Shown here one piece after another: positions 52,384 to 62,215 of a stretch of DNA of 64,000 nt (positions within the stretch are counted from its first letter, which is position 1; every line of letters begins with the position of its first letter). This DNA comes from Terriglobus albidus (GTDB lineage: Bacteria; Acidobacteriota; Terriglobia; Terriglobales; Acidobacteriaceae). The stretch lies in NCBI RefSeq assembly GCF_025685425.1, contig NZ_JAGTAS010000050.1, positions 1-64,000 of the forward strand. The letters are read 5' to 3'. The notes under the pieces are model-generated. The model did not search any database. It had not been told where the DNA came from and saw nothing but the letters and a program-made list of their open reading frames with translations. Position numbers and translations under genes: made by a program.

Positions 52384-52625
52384 TGCCCATACTCTGGGTG
52401 CCCATATCTGCGCCGCGGGGTCCCGAACGAACTATGTTCGTTCGGGTGCAAGGAGATGTGGGCATTCGCGCTATGCGCGAACCGTTTTCCGATAACGGTT
52501 GAGAGATCCGCTAGAGCAAACGGATCGAGCTTCGCTCGATAAATCACCCCAGCGAACTTGTTCGCTGGGACCCCGATGATCCCACATCTGCTTCGCAGAT
52601 ATGGGGCACCCGGCGAGGGTCGGTC
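52384..52625. repeat. Mosaic of short palindromes, copy 5
   Basis: This convergent gap holds at least five stem-loops: CCCGAACGAAC...GTTCGTTCGGG (52422), AACCGTTTTCC...AACGGTT (52480), ATCGAGCTTCGCTCGAT (52524), CCCAGCGAACTTGTTCGCTGGG (52548) and ATCTGCTTCGCAGAT (52586), then ATGGGGCACCC. The 33 bases from 52518 are identical to 56221-56253. Confidence 0.8.
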
Positions 52626-52648
52626 ACCCGGTTCATAGAAACTGGTGG

Positions 52649-53251
52649 TTACTTGCGGATGTAGCGGCGGCCTTCGATGCGGTATTCGCCGGAGAGCACG
52701 CGCTGCAGGCCTTCTGCGTAGGCCTGGTGTTCCTGTTCGAGGATACGTGCTGCCAGTGTGTCGTGCGTATCGTCATCGAGCACCGGCACGGTGCGCTGCA
52801 CGATGATGGCGCCGTGGTCCACCTGCTCGTCCACGAAGTGGACGGTGCAGCCTGCGACTTTGGCTCCATACTCCAGCGCCTGTCCCTGCGCGTCCAGGCC
52901 GGGGAAGGAGGGCAGCAGCGAGGGATGGATATTCAGAATGCGATTGGGAAAGGCCGCGAGGAACTCCGGAGAGATGATGCGCATGTAGCCGGCCAGGCAG
53001 ATGAGGTCGACCTTGGCCTGCTGCAACGCCGCGATCATCTGGCGGTCGTGCTCCTGGCGCGGAATGCCTTTGGACGGAATCGCGCGCGCTTCCAGGCCCA
53101 GTTGCCGGGCGGCGTCGATACCGGGCGCGTCTGCTTTGTTCGAGAGCACGAGTACGATCTCGCAGCCGCGCAGGGAGCCATTGTTGATGGCTTCCGCGAT
53201 CGCGAGAAAATTCGATCCCCGTCCGGAGAGAAGAACACCGAGTCTGGTCAT
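52649..53251 (-). CDS. purN: Phosphoribosylglycinamide formyltransferase PurN
   Basis: This 200-residue enzyme formylates GAR using 10-formyl-THF in purine synthesis. It shows GRGSNFLAIAEAI at the N terminus, the catalytic RILNIHPSLLPSFPG with Asn and His, and VDEQVDHGAIIVQ with the catalytic Asp. The start at 53251 is chosen because it aligns with the family; a longer frame to 53293 would overlap purM. It follows purM by 16 bp. Confidence 0.96.
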   Translation of the reverse strand: MTRLGVLLSGRGSNFLAIAEAINNGSLRGCEIVLVLSNKADAPGIDAARQLGLEARAIPSKGIPRQEHDRQMIAALQQAKVDLICLAGYMRIISPEFLAAFPNRILNIHPSLLPSFPGLDAQGQALEYGAKVAGCTVHFVDEQVDHGAIIVQRTVPVLDDDTHDTLAARILEQEHQAYAEGLQRVLSGEYRIEGRRYIRK

Positions 53252-53267
53252 CGAGGAGCTACAGCTC

Positions 53268-54323
53268 TTATGCGTAGCTAACTTTGCGGTCACCGCGAAC
53301 GACGCGGCCGATCACATGAAAGCGCTCATTGGCGCGGTTCAGAATCGCCTTGGCCTTCTTTACCTTGTCGGCGGGAACCACGCAGATGAGACCGATGCCC
53401 ATGTTAAAGGTGCGGAACATCTCATCCTGCTCCACTTGGCCCAGCTCTTGCAGATGCGTGAACAGCGGCGGCACCTGCCATGAGGTGAGGTCGATGTGCG
53501 CGCCCATTCCCTTGGGCAACACGCGAGGAAGGTTCTCGGTAATGCCGCCACCGGTGATGTGCGCCATGCCGGCAACGCAGTCGGCGGCATGCAGCTTTCT
53601 GATAATGCCGAGGTAGCTGCGATGCGTCTTCATCAGGGCAGCGCCGGTCTTTTCCTTGATGGAGCCGACGTACTGGTCGGCGGTGTATCCCGCGACTTCA
53701 AACAGCAGCTTGCGGGCCAGCGAGTAGCCGTTGGTGTGCAAGCCGGTCGAGGGCAGACCAAAGAGCACGTCGCCCACCTCGGTTTTCTCACCGGTGATGA
53801 TGCGATCTTTGCTGACGGCGCCCACGATAAAACCGGCAAGATCGTAATCGCCCGGTTGATAGAAGCCCGGCATCTGCGCCGTTTCGCCGCCGATGAGGGC
53901 GCATCCATTGGCTTTGCAGGCATCAGAGAGACCGGTGACGATCTTCTCGACGACATTGCCTTCCAGCTTCCCCATCGCCAGGTAGTCCAGGAAGAACAGC
54001 GGCGTCGCGCCCTGTACAGCGATATCGTTTACGCAGTGGTTGACGAGGTCGCCGCCCACAGTGTGATGAATGCCGAGCTCGAAGGCGACCTTCAGCTTGG
54101 TGCCTACACCGTCGGCGGAGGAGACTAGAACCGGATCCGGAAACTTGCTCAGGTCCAGGCCAAACAGGCCGCCAAACGAACCGATCTCAGACAGGACGTT
54201 CTTGTTGAAGGTCCGGCGCGCTAACAGCTTGATCTTGTCTTTGGAGCGGTCTGCTGCGGAGATATCCACACCGGCATCGGCGTAGGAGATGGGGCCTGAG
54301 GACTTCACGGGAATTGGAGCCAA
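53268..54323 (-). CDS. purM: Phosphoribosylformylglycinamidine cyclo-ligase PurM
   Basis: This 351-residue enzyme makes AIR from FGAM with ATP. It shows SYADAGVDISAADRSKDKIK at the start, SADGVGTKLKVA, LIGGETAQMPGFY and MAHITGGGITENLPRVLP. It is first in the purM-purN operon. Confidence 0.97.
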   Translation of the reverse strand: MAPIPVKSSGPISYADAGVDISAADRSKDKIKLLARRTFNKNVLSEIGSFGGLFGLDLSKFPDPVLVSSADGVGTKLKVAFELGIHHTVGGDLVNHCVNDIAVQGATPLFFLDYLAMGKLEGNVVEKIVTGLSDACKANGCALIGGETAQMPGFYQPGDYDLAGFIVGAVSKDRIITGEKTEVGDVLFGLPSTGLHTNGYSLARKLLFEVAGYTADQYVGSIKEKTGAALMKTHRSYLGIIRKLHAADCVAGMAHITGGGITENLPRVLPKGMGAHIDLTSWQVPPLFTHLQELGQVEQDEMFRTFNMGIGLICVVPADKVKKAKAILNRANERFHVIGRVVRGDRKVSYA

Positions 54324-54415
54324 AGATGCGCCTTCCAGAGGAAAAATAAAACAGCAGGAAGTCTAGAGTTTATCAGGATTGATGGGGGAGCGGAGGTCTG
54401 CGCGACTGTTCCGTT

Positions 54416-54868
54416 TCAACTCTCCAGCCCGATGAAGCGCTCACGAAGCCCCGGCTCGGGAAGCGGGCAGATTTCGTATCGTCCTGTGAGACGGTAGCGA
54501 ATCCGGGCGACCAGACGATAGACAGGGTCGCCCAGCCACGATGGAATCGTCATGAGAATCTGTCCCAGGATCCTCCAGGGCCGCCTCAGTCGCATCATGA
54601 CCTGTGCAACTGCCTTGGTGCGCAGGAAGATCCGCTCTTGCTGGGTAGCGGCGTGTTCCAACACGACGACGGAGTTGAGGGCTTCGGCGGCGATTCCATA
54701 CCGCTGGAGCAGCTCGACGCCCAGGCGGGAGCCGAGCGGGAGAAACAGGAGGCGACCAGCAGCATCGCGCCGGGCGGCAAAGTGCACAACGCCGTTACAG
54801 AGAGCGCATATGCCGTCGTAGAGCAGGATGTCCCTGCCTGCGAGCCGTTGCTGTTCCTGTGCGGTCAT
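54416..54868 (-). CDS. DCC-family thiol-disulfide oxidoreductase-like protein
   Basis: This 150-residue DUF393 protein begins [16 protein letters not shown], with the DxxCxxC-type motif of DCC proteins, a thioredoxin-like family of unknown partners. It is divergent from hemL with 37 bp between starts. The gap to purM (54324-54415) holds nothing clear. Confidence 0.9.
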   Translation of the reverse strand: MTAQEQQRLAGRDILLYDGICALCNGVVHFAARRDAAGRLLFLPLGSRLGVELLQRYGIAAEALNSVVVLEHAATQQERIFLRTKAVAQVMMRLRRPWRILGQILMTIPSWLGDPVYRLVARIRYRLTGRYEICPLPEPGLRERFIGLES

Positions 54869-54905
54869 CGTCCAGAGCCTCCTGCGCCTTTCTATACTGA
54901 ATTGG

Positions 54906-56201
<1,296 letters not shown>

Positions 56202-56220
56202 AAGTCTTGTTTGTTTCGGA

Positions 56221-56330
56221 AAACGGATCGAGCTTCGCTCGATAAATCACCCCAACAAACAAGTTCGCTGGGGAACCCGATGATCCCACATCTCGGCGGA
56301 GCCGAGATATAGGGCACCCCGTGTATGGGT
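56221..56330. repeat. Mosaic of short palindromes, copy 6
   Basis: This convergent gap hemL/MFS repeats the block seen at 52518: ATCGAGCTTCGCTCGAT, then CCCC...GTTCGCTGGGG, GATGATCCCACATCT, a GAGATATAGGGCACCCC tail and GTGTATGGG. The middle stem differs (AACAAACAAGTTCGC), showing the stems drift independently. Confidence 0.82.
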
Positions 56331-56333
56331 TTG

Positions 56334-57608
56334 TTATGAGGTCACGGCCGGTGTCTTCGGTTCCATGAAGAGCTTGCCTACGGCCATCAGGACCAGCAGG
56401 AGTGCGGCACAGAGGGTGAACACCTGGCGGGTGCCGGTGTGTTGTGCCAGTACACCGGAGAGGATCAGTCCCAGGATCTGTGCGGTGAAGATCATCGACA
56501 TCAATGTTGATCCAACGCGGCCCATGAGGTGGTGCGGCGTCTCCTGTTGAATCATGGTTTGCGCCGGGATGATGATGCCTGCGACCGACAGGCCGATCAC
56601 CAGGTTGCCGAAGATGCATGCGGCCAGATAGGGAATGCCGGCAAGGATCACGAGACCCAGAGCAATTCCACTCAGGCCGGCGTAGACCAGCACGGTGTTC
56701 TTCATCTTCTTCCCGAAGATGTTCAGCAGGTTCATGCCCAGCAGAATGCCGGCGCCGATGGAGGCTGAGGCCGCGCCAAAGGAGCGTGGTGTGGTGGCGT
56801 GCAACACATCGCGCACATAGACGGCGATGAGCGGACCGAAGCATCCCAGCACGAACATGCCGGAGGCCAGCGCAAGGATCACGAACAGCAACGCCGCATG
56901 ATGCACGATGAATTGGATGCCCTGTTGCATGTCATGCAGCACGCGCGCGACGCCGGTCTTGGTGGTCTGGTGTTCCGCAGCCACCGGAGGACGCGTGATG
57001 GCGATGCTGGCGATAAAGCTGGCGGAGACAACGAAACTGATCGCGTCCACGATGTAGCAGGCCTTCGCTCCCAGGGCGGTTACCAATACGCCCGCAGCTG
57101 CCGGCCCAATGATGCGCATGACGAACATGACCTGCTGCATCAGCGCATTGGCGGAGCGCAGGCCGTGCATCGGCACTGCCGTGCGAAGAGTGACACCCTG
57201 CGCCGGATTGAAGAAGCTGGAGACGATAGAGATGGCAGCAAGAATCACATAGAAATGCATCGCCGATCCTGCCCAGATCAGCAAGAGACACAGCAATGCG
57301 CGTGAAAGGTCGCTGGCGATCAACGTTCCCTTCAGTGACCAGCGGTCGACGAAGACGCCGGCGACGATGCCCAGAACTGCAATCGGTAACTGATAGGCGA
57401 TCTGCACGCCGGTTACCTGTTGCGCTGTGGCATGCAGGTTGAAGGTCAGCACACTGATGACGGCGAACAGTGCCAGGAAGTCGCCGAAGTTTGAGACCAC
57501 CTGTGCATACCAGAGCCGGCGCATGGTGGTGATTTTCAATACCTCACGCATCGACATCGGTTCCTGGTGAACGTGCGGAGGCGCCTGTGTCTGCGTGGGC
57601 GTGCTCAT
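56334..57608 (-). CDS. MFS transporter (DHA3/EntS-like)
   Basis: This 424-residue protein has 12 predicted helices and resembles DHA3 exporters (FGDFLALFAVISVLTFNL near helix 1, VFVDRWSLKGTLIASD as motif A near 65). The substrate is unknown; macrolide or siderophore export is known in the family. It follows the polysaccharide deacetylase by 54 bp on the same strand. Confidence 0.88.
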   Translation of the reverse strand: MSTPTQTQAPPHVHQEPMSMREVLKITTMRRLWYAQVVSNFGDFLALFAVISVLTFNLHATAQQVTGVQIAYQLPIAVLGIVAGVFVDRWSLKGTLIASDLSRALLCLLLIWAGSAMHFYVILAAISIVSSFFNPAQGVTLRTAVPMHGLRSANALMQQVMFVMRIIGPAAAGVLVTALGAKACYIVDAISFVVSASFIASIAITRPPVAAEHQTTKTGVARVLHDMQQGIQFIVHHAALLFVILALASGMFVLGCFGPLIAVYVRDVLHATTPRSFGAASASIGAGILLGMNLLNIFGKKMKNTVLVYAGLSGIALGLVILAGIPYLAACIFGNLVIGLSVAGIIIPAQTMIQQETPHHLMGRVGSTLMSMIFTAQILGLILSGVLAQHTGTRQVFTLCAALLLVLMAVGKLFMEPKTPAVTS

Positions 57609-57662
57609 AGGGGTCGTTCCTCTAAACGCTAAACGTGAATGCGGTGAGGAAATTGTAGGAGC

Positions 57663-58376
57663 TTAAACCCATATTTCGGGAGTGACAAATGTAAGGTTCC
57701 TGATATTTCTTTCCAGCAGCAGGGCGGTGGCTTCCACGGTCGGCATGCGCTTTGCTCCCAGACCCAGATGACCGCCGTCATGCAGCAGGAGGTTTGAGGC
57801 CCGGTTTTTCTGCCGGTTCTTGGCGATGCCTCGCTCCATTCGCTCCAGAAGCCGCTGCGGCGTTGCAGGATTCCAATCCTGGGCGGCGACATTCCATTGG
57901 ACCGGAGTCAGACCGAGTTCTCGCGCGATGCGGAGGGTGGCAGGGCGGCGAACTCCGAAGGGAGGGCGGAAAAAACGGATCTTCTGCCCGAGGGTCTGCT
58001 CCAGAATGTCGTTTGTTTCTGTAAGCTGGCGCCGTGTCTCCCCGGATGAAGTGATGGCCAGGTTCGGATGCGTAAGGGTGTGATTGCCGATCAGGTGTCC
58101 GGCGGCAGCGACCCGTCGCGCCAGCTGCGCCTGCACTTTCACAAAACTGCCCACCATAAAGAAGGTCGCGCGCACCTGATACCGCGCCAGTACGTCGAGG
58201 AGCTGCGGGGTCGCATCGGGATTCGGCCCGTCATCATAGGTCAGTGCGACCTGGCCCGGGTGGGGCCTGGCGACGATGGTGGCGCCGTAGATCTGCGATT
58301 CCGGCCAGTAGGCCGCGTAAACGGAGACGCCAATGCCTGCGGCTGCGGCCGTTCCGGCAATTACAGGGAAAAGCAT
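57663..58376 (-). CDS. NodB-type polysaccharide deacetylase
   Basis: This 237-residue carbohydrate esterase 4 protein has an N-terminal hydrophobic anchor, the catalytic TYDDGPNPDAT, the metal-binding HTLTHP and FFRPPFGVRRP. It probably removes acetyl groups from a cell-surface glycan such as peptidoglycan or exopolysaccharide. It is divergent from the deoxynucleoside kinase. Confidence 0.92.
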   Translation of the reverse strand: MLFPVIAGTAAAAGIGVSVYAAYWPESQIYGATIVARPHPGQVALTYDDGPNPDATPQLLDVLARYQVRATFFMVGSFVKVQAQLARRVAAAGHLIGNHTLTHPNLAITSSGETRRQLTETNDILEQTLGQKIRFFRPPFGVRRPATLRIARELGLTPVQWNVAAQDWNPATPQRLLERMERGIAKNRQKNRASNLLLHDGGHLGLGAKRMPTVEATALLLERNIRNLTFVTPEIWV

Positions 58377-58549
58377 GTGTCTTAATAATGCCTTTTAGAT
58401 CCAGAGTTTGGAACATATCTGGCTTTGTCGATGATCGAGATACCGATATATCGAAGTGGCAAGAATCCGCCATGTACTTCGTCCGTTACTTGGCGATCAC
58501 CAGGCGTGGTGATATTTTGCTTTTTATTCGCCCCTTTCGGAGGTCCTCC

Positions 58550-59200
58550 ATGATGCTGTTCGATCCCCCAAGCTATATCGCCATCGAAGGCCCGATTCGC
58601 GTCGGGAAATCGACCCTGGCAGGAATGCTGGCCGAGAAGATGGAGGCGTACCGCGTCACCGAGCCGGAGGACAATCCTTTTCTCGACCGCTTTTACCGGC
58701 AGGAGCCGGGCATGGCCTTGGCCACCCAGATGTGGTTTCTCGAAGCGCGCTATGCGCAACTGCAAGCCGCAGAGCGGCAGGCGGGCGGCGATATTGTGCG
58801 GCGGAGCGTAGTGGCCGACTACATCTTCGAGAAAGATAAACTCTTTGCCTGTCTGAACCTGGGGGACGACGAGCTAAAGCTCTATAACCGCTTCTATGAG
58901 CCCATGCGCTCAGACCTTTCGACCCCTGACCTGGTGATCTACCTGAAAGCGACGCCCGATGTGCTGCGCACGCGCCTGAAACGAAAGGGCGTTCCCGGCG
59001 AACGGGCCGTCAGCGAGGAGTACCTGGAGACGGTGATCGAGGCGTATGAACACTTCTTCTCCCGCTACACGGCCAGTGACCTGCTGGTGATCGACACCTC
59101 GCAGATCGATTTCGTGCACAACAACCGGGATCTGCAGGCTCTTTTCCAGCGGCTGGATGCTCCGGTAAAAGGGACACAGCATTTTCTGATGGTGGGATAG
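58550..59200 (+). CDS. Deoxynucleoside kinase
   Basis: This 216-residue P-loop kinase phosphorylates deoxynucleosides in salvage. It has Walker A GPIRVGKSTLAGML near residue 14, VVADYIFEKDKLFA near 85 and the LID Arg region RTRLKRKGVPGER. It most resembles bacterial deoxyadenosine/deoxyguanosine kinases. The start at 58550 has CGGAGG upstream; a longer open frame overlaps the divergent deacetylase and is rejected. Confidence 0.92.
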   Translation: MMLFDPPSYIAIEGPIRVGKSTLAGMLAEKMEAYRVTEPEDNPFLDRFYRQEPGMALATQMWFLEARYAQLQAAERQAGGDIVRRSVVADYIFEKDKLFACLNLGDDELKLYNRFYEPMRSDLSTPDLVIYLKATPDVLRTRLKRKGVPGERAVSEEYLETVIEAYEHFFSRYTASDLLVIDTSQIDFVHNNRDLQALFQRLDAPVKGTQHFLMVG

Positions 59201-59291
59201 GTGGCTTGGGTGGGGCAACTTCCATCGGGGGATGATGGTTCCAAAAGAGCAGGTCTTTTTAGCACTCCATCAGGGGTGATTTCATAAAGGC

Positions 59292-59828
59292 ATGTTTGAT
59301 CGGGTTTTGATCTTTCTGATGGGGATGCTTCTGTTCCTCGGCTCGGGGGCGGCGCAGCATTCATCGACCGGTACTCCGGGCACGGGCGAAAGTTCTGGAA
59401 TGCTGCTGAAGGTTCAGATGCAGGAGGGTATCAGCTCTGCAGATGCCCGGAATGGCCAGACACTGCACGGTCAGCTTACTGAGGCCATTACTCTTGAGGG
59501 CCGTGTCTTCGCCGTCGGAGCTCCGGTGACCATTACGGTGGTTGCCGCTGCCAAGGCAGGCGAGATCGACAGCGCGGGAGAGATTTCGCTTCAGGTGGAA
59601 GCGGTTGGGCAGGAGGAAGTACTGAGCGACGTGATTGTGATCCTGGGCAAGGAAGGCGCGAAAGATCTGGAAGATAGCGCTCCGGCCAAGGGGACTGAAG
59701 CTGTGGTGAAAGCAAAGTCCGTGCTGACATTCCATGTTTTTCCGCTGGGGCTGGCGAATCGGGAGCCTCGGGCTGGACAGGGAACGAGGATGGAATTGGC
59801 TGGAGAGGGTCTGTTGTCCGCGGAGTAG
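59292..59828 (+). CDS. Secreted protein of unknown function
   Basis: This 178-residue protein has a signal peptide (FLMGMLLFLGSGAAQ) and a beta-rich body with alternating Val/Gly segments (GQTLHGQLTEAITLEG, GAPVTITVVAAAKAGEID). It looks like small Acidobacteriota exported proteins of unknown role. It lies 91 bp after the kinase on the same strand. Confidence 0.7.
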   Translation: MFDRVLIFLMGMLLFLGSGAAQHSSTGTPGTGESSGMLLKVQMQEGISSADARNGQTLHGQLTEAITLEGRVFAVGAPVTITVVAAAKAGEIDSAGEISLQVEAVGQEEVLSDVIVILGKEGAKDLEDSAPAKGTEAVVKAKSVLTFHVFPLGLANREPRAGQGTRMELAGEGLLSAE

Positions 59829-59865
59829 GGCTGCTTGTTGCCCTTTGTTTGCCAGAGCTTAGGAC

Positions 59866-60090
59866 AGTGGAGCGGGGCTCATGTCCCCGAGGGACACCAC
59901 CCCAACGAACAAGTTCGTCGGGGACCCCGAACAGGGGATCCGGTGCATAGGCACTCTCAGCTTTACTGACCAAAGCAAATCCTTCGCGAATATCCCACCC
60001 ATTGCTTACGCAATGGATGGGTCACCCGGATTGGTGGCTGTCTCGACAGCGGGTCCTTCGCCTGCGGCTCAGGATGACAACCCGAAAAAA
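59866..60090. repeat. Mosaic of short palindromes, copy 7
   Basis: This convergent gap holds TGTCCCCGAGGGACA (59882), CCCCAACGAACAAGTTCGTCGGGG (59900-59923, in parts), CCCATTGCTTACGCAATGG (59998), GGGTCACCCGG and CTGTCTCGACAG. The segment GGTCCTTCG...CTCAGGATGACAA matches part of copy 3 near 15066. No gene is visible. Confidence 0.72.
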
Positions 60091-60107
60091 GGCCGAGTTT
60101 TTCGAAG

Positions 60108-60575
60108 CTACTTGTTGGCTTTTACGTAAGCCAGGACCTCTTCGGCGTGCCCTTCCGGCTTTACTTTGGGGAAGACGTGCAGCAGCTTGCGGCCGGGGCC
60201 GATCAGGTAGGTGGTGCGCTCGATTCCGGTTACCGGTTTACCGTACATGGTCTTCTGCTTGATGACGTCGAAGTAGTTGCAGATCTTCTGGTCGGGGTCG
60301 GCCAGGAGGGGGTAATTGAGGTCGTATTTTTCGGCAAACTTCTTCTGCGCCTTCACGGTGTCGCGGGAGATGCCAAGGACGACCACACCTGCCTTTTTAA
60401 GCTTGTCGATGGCGTCCCGGAAGCCGCAGGCCTCGATGGTGCAGCCAGGGGTATCTGCTTTGGGGTAAAAGAACAAAACGACAGGTTTAGGGTCAAAGCT
60501 GGACAGGGTGACCGGGTTGCCGTCCTGATCGTTGAGGGTGAAGTCTTCGATGATGTCGCCTGCTTGTGGTGGCAT
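60108..60575 (-). CDS. bcp: Thioredoxin-dependent peroxiredoxin (BCP type)
   Basis: This 155-residue 2-Cys peroxiredoxin reduces peroxides. The peroxidatic Cys45 lies in ADTPGCTIEAC and the resolving Cys50 five residues later, as in BCP enzymes. LFFYPKADTPG is typical. It is divergent from the unknown gene at 60653. Confidence 0.95.
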   Translation of the reverse strand: MPPQAGDIIEDFTLNDQDGNPVTLSSFDPKPVVLFFYPKADTPGCTIEACGFRDAIDKLKKAGVVVLGISRDTVKAQKKFAEKYDLNYPLLADPDQKICNYFDVIKQKTMYGKPVTGIERTTYLIGPGRKLLHVFPKVKPEGHAEEVLAYVKANK

Positions 60576-60652
60576 GGATGCAAAGGTACAGCGCTTGCGG
60601 TCTGAGCTGCAAGATGGCCTTCAGGTAGCTGAACCGCGAGATTGGCCGTCTT

Positions 60653-62014
60653 ATGAGTGTGATGAAAGTTTTCAGAGGAATCGGACTTGCCGCCATTGCG
60701 GCGATGGTGGCCACGGCATCGGCCCAGATGCACCGCGTCACCAAAAAAGACAATGTCACCCGCGCGATCGGCGTGTATGAGTGGACCGGCGACGATATTA
60801 AGAAACCGTTGGCCAGCCGGCTGGTCCCTGTCTCGCTTTTCGTCGATGGAGATTACCAGGATGCAGGTCTTTACCTGGCACGGCCTGTCCCGCTGGCGTT
60901 GAGCACGGACGTTGTCTATGAGCTGCAGGATGCAGGTGAGCCCAAGGGATTGCTTGACCTGGACTTCGCCCGCAATCTGAAGCCCGACGATGCGGTGAGC
61001 AGCGTATTTGACCAAGGATGGATGGGGTATGGCAAGTGGCAGCCTTTACCGGTGGACAAGCCTAAGTCTCCGCAGAAGGTTGTCCTGGAATCGACCGACA
61101 AGGATGACAGCCGCCCGAAGCTCGGCCGCAAAGACAAAGATAAGAAGGACAAGTCGAACTCGAAGGATTCGAAGGACAGCAAGAACGGGAAGGATAAGGA
61201 TCAGAGCGGTGTCACTGGCGTGGGAGACGATCCATCGGATGATGCTGACCGGCCTACGCTGAAGAAGCGTACCGAGAAAGAAAAGCGTGACGCTATCAAG
61301 AACGATACGGCCAACGTGCAGACGCTCGGAGATCTGAATGACGATCCTGATCGTCCGAAGATCATGCGCGGTAAGCCGGCGAAGCTGGCTGAGGCGCCGC
61401 AACTGAGCGGCATGCCGGCCAACCTGCACCAGATGATCGCCGTCAGTGATGCGGCTTCGCGAGAGATCCACGACTTCACCTATCGTTTCCGCGATCCTTC
61501 GGAGAAGACAGAGATTCAGGCCAAGCTGGAAAAGGTGGCGATGTCGCTGGTGGCTCCCCCTCCGGCTGCCGCTCCTGCACCGATCAAGACTGGTGGCGTA
61601 AGTCGCTCAACGGGAGCGCGCAGCAAGCTGAGAGCTGCTCCGGTAGCCGAGCTGCCTGCGGTGAAGCTGGCTGATGAGAAGTTTTCCGCCTTTGAGCTCA
61701 GCTACAACAGCGCTCCGGTCTTTGTGCTGGAAGCCCATACCAACGGTGAGGGCGGGGCGCCGGTGAAATATGTTACGGTGGTTGCGCAGAATGACAGCTT
61801 CGGCGAACCGCAGGTGGCGATGAAAACGGTGACTGATGCGATCCACATGGATACAACACCGCGGATGCACCTGGTGGGAGTTGTGGATGCAGAGGCATCC
61901 AATCGTGCCAGCCTGGTGATGGAACTGCGCGGTCAGCAGGCGCGGTCGTTTGCGATGTATCGCGTGATCGGTGGACAGGCGACGAAGTTCTTTGAGACCG
62001 GGGTTACGCAGTAG
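60653..62014 (+). CDS. Secreted protein of unknown function with charged linker
   Basis: This 453-residue protein has a signal peptide (IGLAAIAAMVATASAQ). Its N-terminal domain (about 30-140) contains DGDYQDAGLYLARPVPLALS. A Lys/Asp/Ser-rich disordered stretch follows (about 155-185, KDKKDKSNSKDSKDSKNGKD). The C-terminal half includes a beta-rich region. Methionine 60662 is an alternative start. The domains are not recognised and no function is proposed. Confidence 0.72.
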   Translation: MSVMKVFRGIGLAAIAAMVATASAQMHRVTKKDNVTRAIGVYEWTGDDIKKPLASRLVPVSLFVDGDYQDAGLYLARPVPLALSTDVVYELQDAGEPKGLLDLDFARNLKPDDAVSSVFDQGWMGYGKWQPLPVDKPKSPQKVVLESTDKDDSRPKLGRKDKDKKDKSNSKDSKDSKNGKDKDQSGVTGVGDDPSDDADRPTLKKRTEKEKRDAIKNDTANVQTLGDLNDDPDRPKIMRGKPAKLAEAPQLSGMPANLHQMIAVSDAASREIHDFTYRFRDPSEKTEIQAKLEKVAMSLVAPPPAAAPAPIKTGGVSRSTGARSKLRAAPVAELPAVKLADEKFSAFELSYNSAPVFVLEAHTNGEGGAPVKYVTVVAQNDSFGEPQVAMKTVTDAIHMDTTPRMHLVGVVDAEASNRASLVMELRGQQARSFAMYRVIGGQATKFFETGVTQ

Positions 62015-62034
62015 GTTTAGGGGAATGAAATGTG

Positions 62035-62065
62035 AAAACGCTCCGCAGAAGTGCGGAGCGTTTTT
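62035..62065 (+). terminator. Terminator after the 60653 gene
   Basis: AACGCTCCGC and GCGGAGCGTT form a 10-bp stem with a 5-base loop, followed by TTTTTGTT. It lies 21 bp past the stop. Confidence 0.88.
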
Positions 62066-62089
62066 GTTCGGGGTTGAAGATGTATTGGG

Positions 62090-62215
62090 TGATCGCCGTC
62101 AACGACGGTCCTATAGAGCGGGCTTTCAGCCCTTCTCTCCTCTATTGCGGCGCTACCTGGGGCGTTGCCCCAGGCTGATATAGAGCGCGCCTTCAGCGCT
62201 TTTTGGTGGCGAATT
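62090..62215. repeat. REP-like palindromes before htrA
   Basis: AGCGGGCTTTCAGCCC, CCTGGGGCGTTGCCCCAGG and TATAGAGCGCGCCTTCAGCGC are palindromes of the same type as at 2935, 12893 and 37065. The last reaches the htrA 3' end. Confidence 0.65.

Noticed and set aside
58495-58512. ATCACCAGGCGTGGTGAT palindrome before the deoxynucleoside kinase.
   Set aside because: The arms are only 6 bp, no regulator is adjacent and no second copy was seen, so an operator call is not supported.
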